Source: Aureimonas sp. SK2 (lineage in GTDB: Bacteria; Pseudomonadota; Alphaproteobacteria; Rhizobiales; Rhizobiaceae). Taken from it: a stretch of DNA of 64,000 bases. The notes under the pieces were generated by a model. That model was not told the origin of the DNA and ran no database searches. It saw only the letters and a program-made list of their open reading frames with translations. A program made the position numbers and the translations under genes. The stretch spans positions 62,001-126,000 of the forward strand of contig NZ_JAPZDS010000012.1 of the NCBI RefSeq assembly GCF_029813115.1. Reading direction: 5' to 3'. Of this stretch, positions 18,885 to 29,299 are shown piece after piece. Positions within the stretch are counted from its first letter, which is position 1, and each line of letters starts with the position of its first letter.

Positions 18885-19007
18885 ATTCTCGACGCACCCA
18901 ACAGGCAGGGCACGCAGGCACCCACCACGCGCGACGACCTGGCCCTCGGCAACGCCGCCGAGCGGCCCGCGAATGCTTTCGCGCGCGCGCAGCGCCACTC
19001 GCGACGC

Positions 19008-19604
19008 GTGCGCTGGCTCAAGATCGGCCTGCCGCTCGTGGCCAGCGCCATCGTGCTGGCCGGCGTCGTCGCCACTTGGCTCGCGCGCAGCCTGCCCGCC
19101 GACATCGCCTTCGCCTCCACCTCCATCGAGGACGGGCGCCTCGTGATGAACGACCCGCGCATGTCGGGCGTCGACGGCAACGACCGCCCCTTCTCCATGG
19201 TGGCGAGCCGCGCCATCCAGGCGCTCGGCGGCTCCAGCATCGACCTCGAGGGCGTGCGCGCCAACCTGACGGTGGACGAAGGCACCACGGCCGAGCTCAC
19301 CGCCGCCAAGGGCCGCTTCGACACGCGCACCAACGTCCTGCGCCTCTACGACCAGATTGCCGTGGAGACGACCAGCGGCATCCGCATCCGCATGCAGAGC
19401 GCCGACGTCGCGCTGGAAGGCGGCACGCTGACCGGCACCGGACCTGTCGAGATCGCCACCAGCGACCAGCGGCTGGAAGCGGGCAACGTCTCCATCTCGA
19501 ACGGCGGCAAGACGCTGTCCTTCGGCAACCGCGTCAAGCTGACCCTTCTTCCGCAGTCCCTTTCCAACGGGGGCGACGCCCCCACGAGCGAGCCCGGACA
19601 ATGA
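19008..19604 (+). CDS. lptC: LPS export protein LptC
   Basis: LptC is the bitopic inner-membrane protein that passes LPS from LptB2FG to LptA. From the GTG at 19008 it is 198 residues: one transmembrane helix (WLKIGLPLVASAIVLAGVVATWLA) and a beta-jellyroll periplasmic domain ending KTLSFGNRVKLTLLPQ. The frame stays open upstream to 18813 and encodes a plausible family N-terminus (AFARAQRHSRRVRWLK), yet contains no ATG, GTG or TTG before 19008. An ATT at 18885 with GGAG eight bases upstream is a possible true start. The stop overlaps the lptA start (ATGA). Confidence 0.85.
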   Translation: MRWLKIGLPLVASAIVLAGVVATWLARSLPADIAFASTSIEDGRLVMNDPRMSGVDGNDRPFSMVASRAIQALGGSSIDLEGVRANLTVDEGTTAELTAAKGRFDTRTNVLRLYDQIAVETTSGIRIRMQSADVALEGGTLTGTGPVEIATSDQRLEAGNVSISNGGKTLSFGNRVKLTLLPQSLSNGGDAPTSEPGQ

Positions 19605-20215
19605 CCCCCACCCACAAACTGCCCGTCCTCGCAGCCGTTCTCGGCGCCCTGTGCCTCGCGGGACCGGCCGCCGCGCAGGAACAGTCGCAAGGCTTCGGCA
19701 ACTCCTTCGGCGGCCTCCAGGTGCAGGGCGACCAGCCCGTCGCCATCGAATCGAACCAGCTCGACGTCGACGACGGCCAGTCGCTCGCGACCTTCTCCGG
19801 CGACGTCAGCGTGCGGCAGGGCCAGACCTCGATGAACGCCGAGAAGCTCCTGGTCTACTACGTGCGCAACGGCGAAGGCGGCGCCCAGCCGGCGGCGCAG
19901 CGCTCCAACATGCCGGGCGGCTCGGGCGACATCAGCCGCCTGGAGGCGACCGGCAAGGTGACGATCCGCTCGGCCGACCAGGTGGCCACCGCCAACAAGG
20001 CGGAGTTCGACATGAAGACGCAAGTCGCGCTCCTGACCGGCGACGTGGTGCTCAGCCAGGGCAAGAACGTCGCGACGGGCTGCGTGCTGCGCATCCAGAT
20101 GGACACGGGCGTCGCGCGCCTCCAGAGCAACAACTGCAACGGCGCCTCGGGCGGCGGCGGCCGGGTGCGCATGCTCCTGTCGCCGGGCGCCGGCGGCGCG
20201 CCGGGCACCAACTAA
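19601..20215 (+). CDS. lptA: LPS transport periplasmic protein LptA
   Basis: LptA forms the periplasmic bridge of the LPS transport system. The 204-residue protein has a signal peptide (MTPTHKLPVLAAVLGALCLAGPAAAQ). An OstA-like domain follows: QPVAIESNQLDVDDGQSLATFSGDVSVRQGQTSMNAEKLLVYY, then LEATGKVTIRSADQVATANKAEFD and VVLSQGKNVATGCVLRIQMDTG. A glycine-rich tail follows. The ATG overlaps the lptC stop by four bases. The two-gene order continues into lptB after a 128-base gap (to 20344) that contains a short GC-rich hairpin. Confidence 0.93.
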   Translation: MTPTHKLPVLAAVLGALCLAGPAAAQEQSQGFGNSFGGLQVQGDQPVAIESNQLDVDDGQSLATFSGDVSVRQGQTSMNAEKLLVYYVRNGEGGAQPAAQRSNMPGGSGDISRLEATGKVTIRSADQVATANKAEFDMKTQVALLTGDVVLSQGKNVATGCVLRIQMDTGVARLQSNNCNGASGGGGRVRMLLSPGAGGAPGTN

Positions 20216-20343
20216 GCTCCCCTTCCCGCTCCCGTTCCCAGGCGGGCCGGCCTCGCGCCGGCCGCCCCGACACCGGACGACACGTGGCCGCACAGTTCGA
20301 GACCCTCCCTTCCCCGCTCCCCGGCGATCCGCGCGAGGCGGCG

Positions 20344-21096
<753 letters not shown>

Positions 21097-21126
21097 CGGT
21101 TTCGCGCGCCGCGCTAGCGCGTTTTT

Positions 21127-21155
21127 CTTGACAAGCAAGATGCGGACCAGTTTCC
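21127..21155 (+). promoter_or_regulatory. Possible rpoN promoter
   Basis: A good -35 hexamer TTGACA is present at 21129-21134, within an inverted repeat CTTG-a-CAAG, but 17 bases further the -10 position (TTTCCT) is a poor match. It would place a start about 50 bases before the rpoN GTG. Offered as a weak candidate only. Confidence 0.3.
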
Positions 21156-21205
21156 TTCCGGTGCTTGCCCCAGGCTGACGGGGCGCTGCCGGAGGGAGGA
21201 TCGCC

Positions 21206-22666
21206 GTGAACTTGTCGATAAACCTCCAAGTGCGTCAGAGCCAGTCGCTCACCATGACGCCCCAGCTCCTGCAGTCGATCCGGCTCCTGCAGTTCCACCA
21301 TGTCGAGCTTCTCGCCTTTCTCCAGGGCGAAGCGGACGGCAACCCGCTACTGGAACTCGTCCCGCCCGCCGAGCCGGCCGCTCCCGCCCCGGCGGAGGCC
21401 CCGTCCGCCGCGCCCGTCGGCGACCCCGCGCCGCTGTCGGGCTGGCAGGACGACGGGGCGGCGTTCTCCGACGGCACCGGCCCCGAGGGCGAACGGCACC
21501 CCGACGCTGCCGACCGACTCCTTGATCTCCCCCGCGCCGCCTCAGCGGGGCCGGCTCCGGACGGCGCCTCTTGGGAGGAGCGGCTCGGCGAGGACCTGCC
21601 ATCGCTCCACGCCCACGCCCTGTCGGAAATCGCCGAGGTCTTCGCTCGCGCCGACGAACGGCGCCTGGCGGAGGTCTGGCTCGCCGATCTCGACGCGTCG
21701 GGCTTCCTGTTTCCCGACCTCGACCTGCCGGACGAGGTCCTGCCGCTCCTGCGGCGCCTTCAGGACGAGGCGGAGCCGGCGGGCCTCTTCGCGCGCTCGC
21801 TGGAGGAGTGCCTCTCGATCCAGCTCCGTCGGCGCGACCGGCTGGATCCGGTGATGGCCTGCGTCCTCGCCAACCTGCCGCTTCTGGCCCGCCGCGACTT
21901 CGCCGCCCTGTCACGCCTGACGGGCGAAAGCGAGGGAGACCTCCTGGAGATTCTCGCCGAGATCCGCTCGCTCGATCCGCGCCCGGGCTCGGCCTTCTCG
22001 CTTGCCCCGCCGGCGGCCGTGGTGCCCGATGCGGTGGTGACGCAAGACAAGGGCGCGCCGGGGGGCTGGACGGTCGCGCTGAACCCCGACGCCTTTCCCC
22101 GGCTGCGCATCCGCGCCGAAAGCGGCCTGGCCTCGGCGCGCGGCGGCGAGGAGCGCGCCTTCCTCGCCCAGTGCCGGCAGTCGGCCGGCTGGCTTCAGCG
22201 CTCGCTGGAAGGGCGAGCCCGGACCATCCTGAAGGTCGCCGATGAAATCGTGCGCCGCCAGGGCGCGTTCCTTCGGCATGGCGGCGGTCACCTCAAGCCC
22301 ATGACGCTGATGGACGTCGCCGAGGCCGTGGGCATGCACGAATCCACGATCAGCCGCGTGACGGCCGGCAAGTATCTCGCCACGCCCCGCGGCACGATGG
22401 AGATGAAGGCGTTCTTTTCCGGCGCCATCGCGGCCAGCGACGGGGGCGAGGCGCACTCGGCCGAGAGCGTCAAGTTGCGCATCCGCACGCTGGTCGCGGC
22501 CGAAGCCGCAGGGGGCGTCCTGTCGGACGACGACATCGCGGCCCGGCTCGGCGGCGAGGGCATCGAGCTCGCCCGCCGCACGGTCGCCAAGTACCGCGAG
22601 GCGCTCGGAATCCCCTCCTCCGTACAACGCCGGCGCGAGATGAAGGCCCGGCGCCTCGCCGGCTAG
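21206..22666 (+). CDS. rpoN: RNA polymerase sigma-54 factor
   Basis: RpoN directs transcription from -24/-12 promoters with enhancer-binding activators. The 486-residue protein has region I (LQVRQSQSLTMTPQLLQSIRLLQFHHVEL), an acidic/proline-rich region II and the core-binding region. The HTH segment is LMDVAEAVGMHESTISRVTAGKYLATPRG and the RpoN box is ARRTVAKYREALGIPSS. The start is GTG at 21206 behind GGAGGGAGGA. The rpoN-hpf-ptsN order links sigma-54, ribosome hibernation and the nitrogen PTS, as in many proteobacteria. Confidence 0.97.
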   Translation: MNLSINLQVRQSQSLTMTPQLLQSIRLLQFHHVELLAFLQGEADGNPLLELVPPAEPAAPAPAEAPSAAPVGDPAPLSGWQDDGAAFSDGTGPEGERHPDAADRLLDLPRAASAGPAPDGASWEERLGEDLPSLHAHALSEIAEVFARADERRLAEVWLADLDASGFLFPDLDLPDEVLPLLRRLQDEAEPAGLFARSLEECLSIQLRRRDRLDPVMACVLANLPLLARRDFAALSRLTGESEGDLLEILAEIRSLDPRPGSAFSLAPPAAVVPDAVVTQDKGAPGGWTVALNPDAFPRLRIRAESGLASARGGEERAFLAQCRQSAGWLQRSLEGRARTILKVADEIVRRQGAFLRHGGGHLKPMTLMDVAEAVGMHESTISRVTAGKYLATPRGTMEMKAFFSGAIAASDGGEAHSAESVKLRIRTLVAAEAAGGVLSDDDIAARLGGEGIELARRTVAKYREALGIPSSVQRRREMKARRLAG

Positions 22667-22840
22667 GAGCCGCCTCCTCACGGCCATCGCATTTTCGGTA
22701 GTCGGGCCTTGGCCGCGCCGCCAAATTGGGATCGAATGATTCCCCCGGCGGGCCGGAACGAAATGGTCGTGGAGAGTCTTGGAGAAGACGGCGACCGACC
22801 ATTCGAGGGCCAGTCGCCGGACGAATGGAAGGAGACCAGA

Positions 22841-23416
22841 ATGGGACTTCGTGTATCGGGCCGACACATGGACGTGGGCGAAGCCTTTCGCTCGCGCATC
22901 GAGGATCGGCTGAACGACTTGGTCGCCAAGTACTTCGACGGGAATTATTCCGGCGCCGTCGTCATGTCCAAGGAGGGCGCGCGCACCTGCGCCGACATCA
23001 CCCTCCATCTGGACAGCGGCGTCTACTTCCAGGCCACCGCCGATACCCACGACCCTGAATCCAGCTTCCTGGAGGCCTCGGAGAAGATCGAGAAGCGCCT
23101 GCGACGCTACAAGCGGCGCCTGAAGGACCACAAGGCGAGCGCCGCGGGTTCGCGCGAGATCGCCTATACCGTCATTTCGGCCGTGCCCGACGAGACGGAC
23201 GAGGTGCCCGAGGACTTCGCCCCGGCCGTGATCGCGGAGACATCGCTGGTCATGGGCACGATGAGCGTCGCCAACGCCGTCATGGAACTCGACCGCCGGG
23301 ACGGCCCCGTCGTCGTCTTCAAGAACGGCGCCACGGAGGAGGTCAACATCGTCTACCGCCGCCCGGACGGGAACGTCGGCTGGATCGACCCCTCGACATT
23401 GCGGGCCAGGGTCTGA
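22841..23416 (+). CDS. hpf: Ribosome hibernation promoting factor, long form
   Basis: Long HPF binds the 30S decoding site and dimerises ribosomes into 100S particles. The 191-residue protein has an N-terminal S30AE domain (GLRVSGRHMDVGEAFRSRIEDRLNDLVAKYF) and a C-terminal dimerisation domain (MSVANAVMELDRRDGPVVVFKNGATEEVNIVYRRPDGNVGWIDP). The ATG at 22841 follows GGAG (ggaaggagaccaga) and matches family starts; a longer frame from 22709 is unlikely. The 174-base gap after rpoN has no gene. Confidence 0.93.
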   Translation: MGLRVSGRHMDVGEAFRSRIEDRLNDLVAKYFDGNYSGAVVMSKEGARTCADITLHLDSGVYFQATADTHDPESSFLEASEKIEKRLRRYKRRLKDHKASAAGSREIAYTVISAVPDETDEVPEDFAPAVIAETSLVMGTMSVANAVMELDRRDGPVVVFKNGATEEVNIVYRRPDGNVGWIDPSTLRARV

Positions 23417-23436
23417 TACCCGCCGCACGGGTAACC

Positions 23437-23457
23437 GGCCGGAGCTCCGCTCCGGCC
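23437..23457 (+). other. Hairpin after hpf
   Basis: An 8-bp stem (GGCCGGAG / CTCCGGCC) with a 5-base loop lies 20 bases after the hpf stop. It lacks a T-run, so it is only a possible weak terminator or mRNA-stabilising hairpin between hpf and ptsN. Confidence 0.5.
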
Positions 23458-23560
23458 GCTGTCCGTCGGCGCGCGTCCGGGAAGGGCCGCGCAAGGTCTA
23501 TCCGGCACGCTCCGCCTCCGATGGGCGGCGCGAACCGGGCGAGCGGAAGGCATTGACGAC

Positions 23561-24025
23561 GTGGAGCTGTCCGATCTGATCCGGGAGGAGGCGATCCTTC
23601 CCTCTCTCAAAGCCCACTCCAAGAAGCAGGTCCTGCAGGAACTCTCGGAACGGGCTGCGGCCCTTTGCGGCCTGGAGGCGCGGGACATCTTCGAGACCGT
23701 GGTGGCGCGCGAGAAGCTCGGCTCCACCGGGATCGGACACGGCATCGCCATTCCCCATGGCAAGCTGGCGGGCGTCGGGCGCATCCAGGGCGTCTTCGCG
23801 CGCCTCGCCAAGCCGATCGACTTCGAATCGCTCGACGACCAGCCGGTGGACCTCGTCTTCCTGCTGATCGCGCCGGAAGGGTCGGGCGCCGACCATCTCA
23901 AGGCGCTGTCCAAGATCGCGCGCCTGCTGCGCGATCCGCGCACGGTGGACGAGTTGCGCGCCTCGCGCGACGCGAGTTCTCTCCATCATTTGATGACGCG
24001 CCAGGCGCCGCCCCACGCGGCCTGA
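23561..24025 (+). CDS. ptsN: PTS-Ntr regulatory protein EIIA-Ntr
   Basis: EIIA-Ntr is the terminal phospho-acceptor of the nitrogen PTS and regulates potassium transport, carbon use and sensor kinases. The 154-residue protein carries the PTS EIIA type 2 fold with phosphorylated His in GIGHGIAIPHGKLAGV, plus DDQPVDLVFLLIAPEGSGADHLKALSKIARLLRD. The start is GTG at 23561; an ATT three codons earlier is also in frame. EIIA-Man, HPr and HprK genes lie about 8 kb further on, but no EI-Ntr (ptsP) gene is visible in this window. Confidence 0.93.
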   Translation: MELSDLIREEAILPSLKAHSKKQVLQELSERAAALCGLEARDIFETVVAREKLGSTGIGHGIAIPHGKLAGVGRIQGVFARLAKPIDFESLDDQPVDLVFLLIAPEGSGADHLKALSKIARLLRDPRTVDELRASRDASSLHHLMTRQAPPHAA

Positions 24026-24035
24026 TCCCCATACG

Positions 24036-24067
24036 AAAAGACCGGCGCGGGGCAGGCCCGGCCGGTC
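24036..24067 (-). terminator. Intrinsic terminator of the hsp20-DUF1150 operon
   Basis: On the minus strand a stem GACCGGC...GCCGGTC (24040-24046 with 24061-24067), with further GC pairing inside, is followed by TTTTCGTAT. It lies between convergent ptsN and the DUF1150 gene and would stop transcription coming from the heat-shock operon. Confidence 0.65.
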
Positions 24068-24093
24068 TCGACGGTCTCGCGATCGTGGACGGT

Positions 24094-24351
24094 TCAGTGG
24101 ATGCTGACCGTCATCAGTTCGTTCTCGGTGGCGCTCGCCAGGATCGACCCGCGATCGTCGGACACGGCCAGCGGCGTGCCGTCGGCCGAGAACAAGGCCC
24201 AGAGCTTGAGGCCCGGGCGAATCGACTGGGCGGAGGGGAAACGGGCGCGGATGTCGTCGGACGACATGCGGCGGAGATAGGCCAGGTGGCCCTCGCCGAT
24301 GGAGGCGAGGTCGGACTGGGAAACCGGGGCGATGGAATTCGTTCGGGTCAT
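24094..24351 (-). CDS. DUF1150 family protein
   Basis: An 85-residue protein typical of DUF1150: LASIGEGHLAYLRRMSSDDIRARFP followed by GLKLWALFSADGTPLAVSDDRGSILASATENEL. Its function is unknown. The gene regularly follows a small heat-shock protein in rhizobia, as it does here (44 bases downstream of hsp20 on the same strand), suggesting a role in the same stress response. The ATG at 24349-24351 is chosen over an upstream in-frame ATG because of AGGAGACGC ahead of it. Confidence 0.85.
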   Translation of the reverse strand: MTRTNSIAPVSQSDLASIGEGHLAYLRRMSSDDIRARFPSAQSIRPGLKLWALFSADGTPLAVSDDRGSILASATENELMTVSIH

Positions 24352-24395
24352 GTTGCGTCTCCTGAAGAGGCAAACGGGAGATCGGGTCCGAGGTT

Positions 24396-24854
24396 TCAAT
24401 CCTCGACGACGATCTCGATCTTTTTCACCACGCGTTCGGGCTCGGGCTTGACGAGATCGATCATCAGAAGACCGTTCTTCAGCTGGGCTCCCAGGATCCG
24501 CATGCCGTCGGCGAAGAGAAAGCTCTTCTGGAACTGGCGCGCGGCGATGCCCCGGTGCAGGAAATCCCTCTCCTCCCGGTCGCTCTGCGAGCCCCGGATG
24601 GTGAGCTGATTGTCTTCCGTCGTGATCTCGAGATCGTCCGGCTGGAAGCCGGCCACCGCAAGCGTGATGCGAATGGCGGGTTCGCCCCCCAGCTTGCCGT
24701 CCCCTGCGGCGCCTTGGCGCTCACTGGGGGCGCGGATGCGCTCGATGTTGAACGGGGGATAGCCGTCGCTGGCCTTCCCCATCCGCTCGAGCATCCGCTC
24801 CACCCCGTCGAAACCGAGGAGCAGCGGACTGGAAAACGGCGTCATCCTGTTCAT
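24396..24854 (-). CDS. Small heat-shock protein Hsp20 (IbpA-like)
   Basis: A 152-residue alpha-crystallin-type chaperone that holds unfolding proteins. It begins MNRMTPFSSPLLLGFDGVERMLERM. The alpha-crystallin domain contains PPFNIERI, RITLAVAGFQPDDLEI, FLHRGIAARQFQKSFLFADGM and LKNGLLMIDLVKPEPE. A sigma-32-like promoter lies about 75-105 bases upstream (see separate entry). Together with the DUF1150 gene and a terminator it forms a two-gene heat-shock unit. Confidence 0.92.
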   Translation of the reverse strand: MNRMTPFSSPLLLGFDGVERMLERMGKASDGYPPFNIERIRAPSERQGAAGDGKLGGEPAIRITLAVAGFQPDDLEITTEDNQLTIRGSQSDREERDFLHRGIAARQFQKSFLFADGMRILGAQLKNGLLMIDLVKPEPERVVKKIEIVVED

Positions 24855-24928
24855 GTCACGGCAAGCCCTTGTCTCAAGCGACTTGTCGGTCGGGGCCCTC
24901 GTGCGGCACCCCGCTCGACCTGTCCGAG

Positions 24929-24958
24929 ATATGGCGACCCGAAGGGCTCCGTTCAATG
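24929..24958 (-). promoter_or_regulatory. Candidate RpoH (sigma-32) promoter of hsp20
   Basis: The minus strand carries CATTGAA (24958-24952) and CCATAT (24934-24929) separated by 17 bases. This resembles the heat-shock consensus CTTGAA...CCCCATAT at the usual spacing. It lies directly upstream of the small heat-shock gene and would give a leader of about 70 bases. The match was found by eye. Confidence 0.5.
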
Positions 24959-25022
24959 CATGCCGACCCTTCGCGGCCCCGACACCATTCAGCGCCCCAA
25001 AGATTGACGAAACCTTGCCGCC

Positions 25023-25496
<474 letters not shown>

Positions 25497-25520
25497 GGAG
25501 GACGCTCCCGAATGCGATGA

Positions 25521-25563
25521 AAACGACAAAGGCGGCCTCGCCCCATATGGACGCGAGGCCGCC
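25521..25563 (-). terminator. Intrinsic terminator of the fasciclin gene
   Basis: An 11-bp perfect stem (25531-25541 with 25553-25563) is followed on the minus strand by TTTGTCGTTTTC. It begins 20 bases after the fasciclin stop codon and lies before msrB on the same strand. Confidence 0.75.
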
Positions 25564-25582
25564 CGAAATCCATGGGATGCGA

Positions 25583-26140
25583 TCAGGGCATCAGCACGGT
25601 GTCGATGACGTGCACGACGCCGTTCTTCTGCATCACGTCCGCTTGGGTCACGGTCGCCACATGGCCCTTGGCGTCGGTGACCGTCAGCTTCTTGCCCTTC
25701 ATGGCGAGCGTCAGGGTCTCGCCCTCGACGGTCTTCACCACGTGCTTGCCGCCGTCGTCCTTGATCATCTTCATGGCGGCGGCCGACGTCGCCTCGGCCG
25801 GCACCACGTGATAGGTGAGGATTTTGGTCAGCATCGCCTTGTTCTCGGGCTTGACCAGCGTCTCCACGGTGCCGGCCGGCAGCTTGGCGAAGGCCGCGTC
25901 GGTCGGGGCGAAGACCGTGAAGGGACCCTTGCCGTCCAGCGTCTTCACGAGGCCGGCCGCCTTCACGGCCGCCACCAGGGTCTTCAGATTGCCGGCGTTC
26001 GGCGCGTTCTCGGCGATCGTCTTGGAGGCGTACATCGGCGCGCCCCCGACCTCGACCACCTTGTCCTTGGCCATCGCGAGGCCGGCCGAGCCGACGAGAA
26101 GCGAGGCGACGACGGCACTGCGAGCGAGCTTGGAGATCAT
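25583..26140 (-). CDS. Exported fasciclin-domain protein
   Basis: A 185-residue secreted protein: signal peptide MISKLARSAVVASLLVGSAGLAMA, then one FAS1 domain. The domain has its H1 and H2 motifs (GPFTVFAPTDAAFAKLP and KNGVVHVIDTVLMP) and YHVVPAEATSAAAMKMIKDD. FAS1 proteins act in adhesion or surface interactions; rhizobial single-domain forms such as Nex18 have been linked to symbiosis, but the role here is inferred. It has its own terminator and no obvious operon partner. Confidence 0.9.
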   Translation of the reverse strand: MISKLARSAVVASLLVGSAGLAMAKDKVVEVGGAPMYASKTIAENAPNAGNLKTLVAAVKAAGLVKTLDGKGPFTVFAPTDAAFAKLPAGTVETLVKPENKAMLTKILTYHVVPAEATSAAAMKMIKDDGGKHVVKTVEGETLTLAMKGKKLTVTDAKGHVATVTQADVMQKNGVVHVIDTVLMP

Positions 26141-26237
26141 GGGTCCGTTTCCCCTGTTGGTTGCCCCGGCTGGCGGGGTCGACAGGAGCTACGAGGCCGG
26201 ATGCGGCGACGGATGCAGCTCGGGTCAGAATTTTTTT

Positions 26238-26681
26238 TCAATCGTCCACGCGCCCGCGCATCCGCTTCACGGTCGAGCGGCCCTTCTTGGCCTCCAGCCG
26301 CCGCTCCACCGAGCCCCGCGTCGGCTTCGTCTTCTTGCGGGGCGGCGGGGGCGGCACGAGGGCCTCGCGCACGAGCGCGACGAGCCGCTCGCGCGCGTCC
26401 TCGCGGTTGCGCTCCTGCGTGCGGAAGCGGGACGCCTCAATCAGGATCTGTCCCGCCTTGGTCGCCCGCTGGCCGGCCAGACGCATGAGCCGCGCCTTGA
26501 CCTCGTCGGACAGGACGCTCGACCCTGCCGCCTCGAAGCGCAGTTGCACCGCGGTCGCGACCTTGTTGACGTTCTGGCCGCCGGGTCCGGCTGCGCGGAT
26601 GAAGCTCTCGGACAGTTCGTCGTCGGGAATCGTGATGCGGGCCGTGACGGGGAGACCCTTGGCTCTGTCCGGCTCCGGCAT
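26238..26681 (-). CDS. arfB: Alternative ribosome-rescue factor ArfB
   Basis: ArfB (YaeJ/ICT1 type) hydrolyses peptidyl-tRNA on stalled ribosomes. The 147-residue protein has the catalytic loop FIRAAGPGGQNVNKVATAVQLRF (GGQ) and the long basic C-terminal tail (PPPPPRKKTKPTRGSVERRLEAKKGRSTVKRMRGR) that inserts into the mRNA channel. The ATG at 26679-26681 follows GAGATCG; a longer frame runs into the pckA terminator area and is unlikely. Confidence 0.92.
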   Translation of the reverse strand: MPEPDRAKGLPVTARITIPDDELSESFIRAAGPGGQNVNKVATAVQLRFEAAGSSVLSDEVKARLMRLAGQRATKAGQILIEASRFRTQERNREDARERLVALVREALVPPPPPRKKTKPTRGSVERRLEAKKGRSTVKRMRGRVDD

Positions 26682-26740
26682 GATTCGATCTCCTCGGGAA
26701 CTCGCGCGGCAACGCGCCTGCCCGCGCGTGGTTGCCGCAA

Positions 26741-26770
26741 ACAAAGAAGGCCCGCAACCCGAAGGTTGCG
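26741..26770 (-). terminator. Intrinsic terminator of pckA
   Basis: On the minus strand CGCAACC-TTCG-GGTTGCG (26753-26759 paired with 26764-26770) is followed by GGCCTTCTTTGTTT. It starts 32 bases after the pckA stop and isolates pckA from arfB. The UUCG tetraloop adds stability. Confidence 0.85.
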
Positions 26771-26801
26771 AGCCCCATCCTCCTCCCAGAGGCTTGGTGT
26801 C

Positions 26802-28412
<1,611 letters not shown>

Positions 28413-28724
28413 GTCGCTGTTTCCCTTGGGATCGCCGGAACGCTCCGGTTGGCCAAGCAAATATCCTTGAACACAGAAGACGGCAACGGGCGAAAACTCT
28501 TAGGAATACATGCAATCGGAAATATAAAACGATTTAAACCGCAACCTGTGCCGACTAAATCGGTTCAACGGCGGACTTCAATCGGATTAACCCCAGCAAA
28601 ATAATTTCGTCACCGAACGCTCGGCGGCCCGACGGCTGCGGAAGACTCGGGTCGTGCAGCCCGACGGCACCTTTCGGGCCATGACGCGTTGAGGATGTCC
28701 GAAGCATTGATGAAAGGACGGGAC
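28413..28724. promoter_or_regulatory. pckA upstream region with LacI-type operator cores
   Basis: This 312-base intergenic region is markedly AT-richer than its surroundings between 28450 and 28610. The core AANCGNTT, typical of LacI-family operators, occurs perfectly twice: AAACGATT at 28527-28534 and AATCGGTT at 28558-28565, centres 31 bases apart. It occurs with one mismatch as AATCGGAT at 28580-28587 and more weakly at 28514-28521. In Sinorhizobium pckA is repressed by the LacI-family protein PckR. That these are PckR sites is inference. No ORF is convincing here. Confidence 0.55.
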
Positions 28725-29204
28725 ATGCCCGAGTCGGCCAACGAGAAGTTCTGGGACATGATCGGCGACTTCCAGACCTGCATGGTCACAACGCGCGACG
28801 GCGGCAAGCTGCGCGCGCGTCCGATGGCGCCGAAGATCTCGCGCGAGCGCGGCGAGATTCTCTTCGTGACCGACCGCAACTCCCACAAGGTGGATGAGGT
28901 CTCGGCCGACGATCAGGTCGCCTGCTCCTTCGTCGAGAAGAACGAGTACGTGGCCGTGTCGGGCACGGCGAGCGTCACCACCGACCGCGCCCGGATCGAG
29001 GAGGTCTGGGATCCGCAGGCCGAGGCCTGGATGCCCGGCGGCAAGGACGATCCCAACACGGCCGTCCTCGTCATCCGCCCGAGCCAGGCCGAAATCTGGG
29101 ACGTGACCTCCAACAAGATCACGCAGGCCTGGGAATTCGCCAAGGCCTATGTCGGCGACAAGCCGCGCCCGGACACGACGGAGAACGTCAAGGTCAAGCT
29201 CTGA
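28725..29204 (+). CDS. Pyridoxamine 5'-phosphate oxidase-like flavin-binding protein (general stress type)
   Basis: A 159-residue split-barrel protein: FWDMIGDFQTCMVTTRDGGKLRARPMAP, EILFVTDRNSHKVDEVSADDQVACSFVEKNEYVAVSGTASV and ITQAWEFAKAYVGDK. It resembles general stress protein 26 / PNPOx-like proteins that bind FMN or F420; no reaction can be assigned. Several in-frame starts exist (TTG 28689, ATG 28695, ATG 28710). The ATG at 28725 is preferred for its AAAGGA eight bases upstream. It sits between pckA and chvI, which are often closer in rhizobia. Confidence 0.8.
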   Translation: MPESANEKFWDMIGDFQTCMVTTRDGGKLRARPMAPKISRERGEILFVTDRNSHKVDEVSADDQVACSFVEKNEYVAVSGTASVTTDRARIEEVWDPQAEAWMPGGKDDPNTAVLVIRPSQAEIWDVTSNKITQAWEFAKAYVGDKPRPDTTENVKVKL

Positions 29205-29299
29205 CCCCGGCGTCCGTCGGCCTCCGTCGGGGCTCGAAACCATAAAAGGCGTTGCAAAAGCGTCACGAACGCCACATTTCCCTTCCAGAAGGGCATCGG

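Noticed and set aside
22676-22840. Sigma-54 autoregulatory promoter between rpoN and hpf
   Set aside because: No TGGCAC-N5-TTGC-like -24/-12 element could be found in the gap.
24855-24930. ROSE-type RNA thermometer in the hsp20 leader
   Set aside because: No convincing Shine-Dalgarno-sequestering hairpin with the ROSE signature could be drawn; only a short CTTG-aga-CAAG stem is present.
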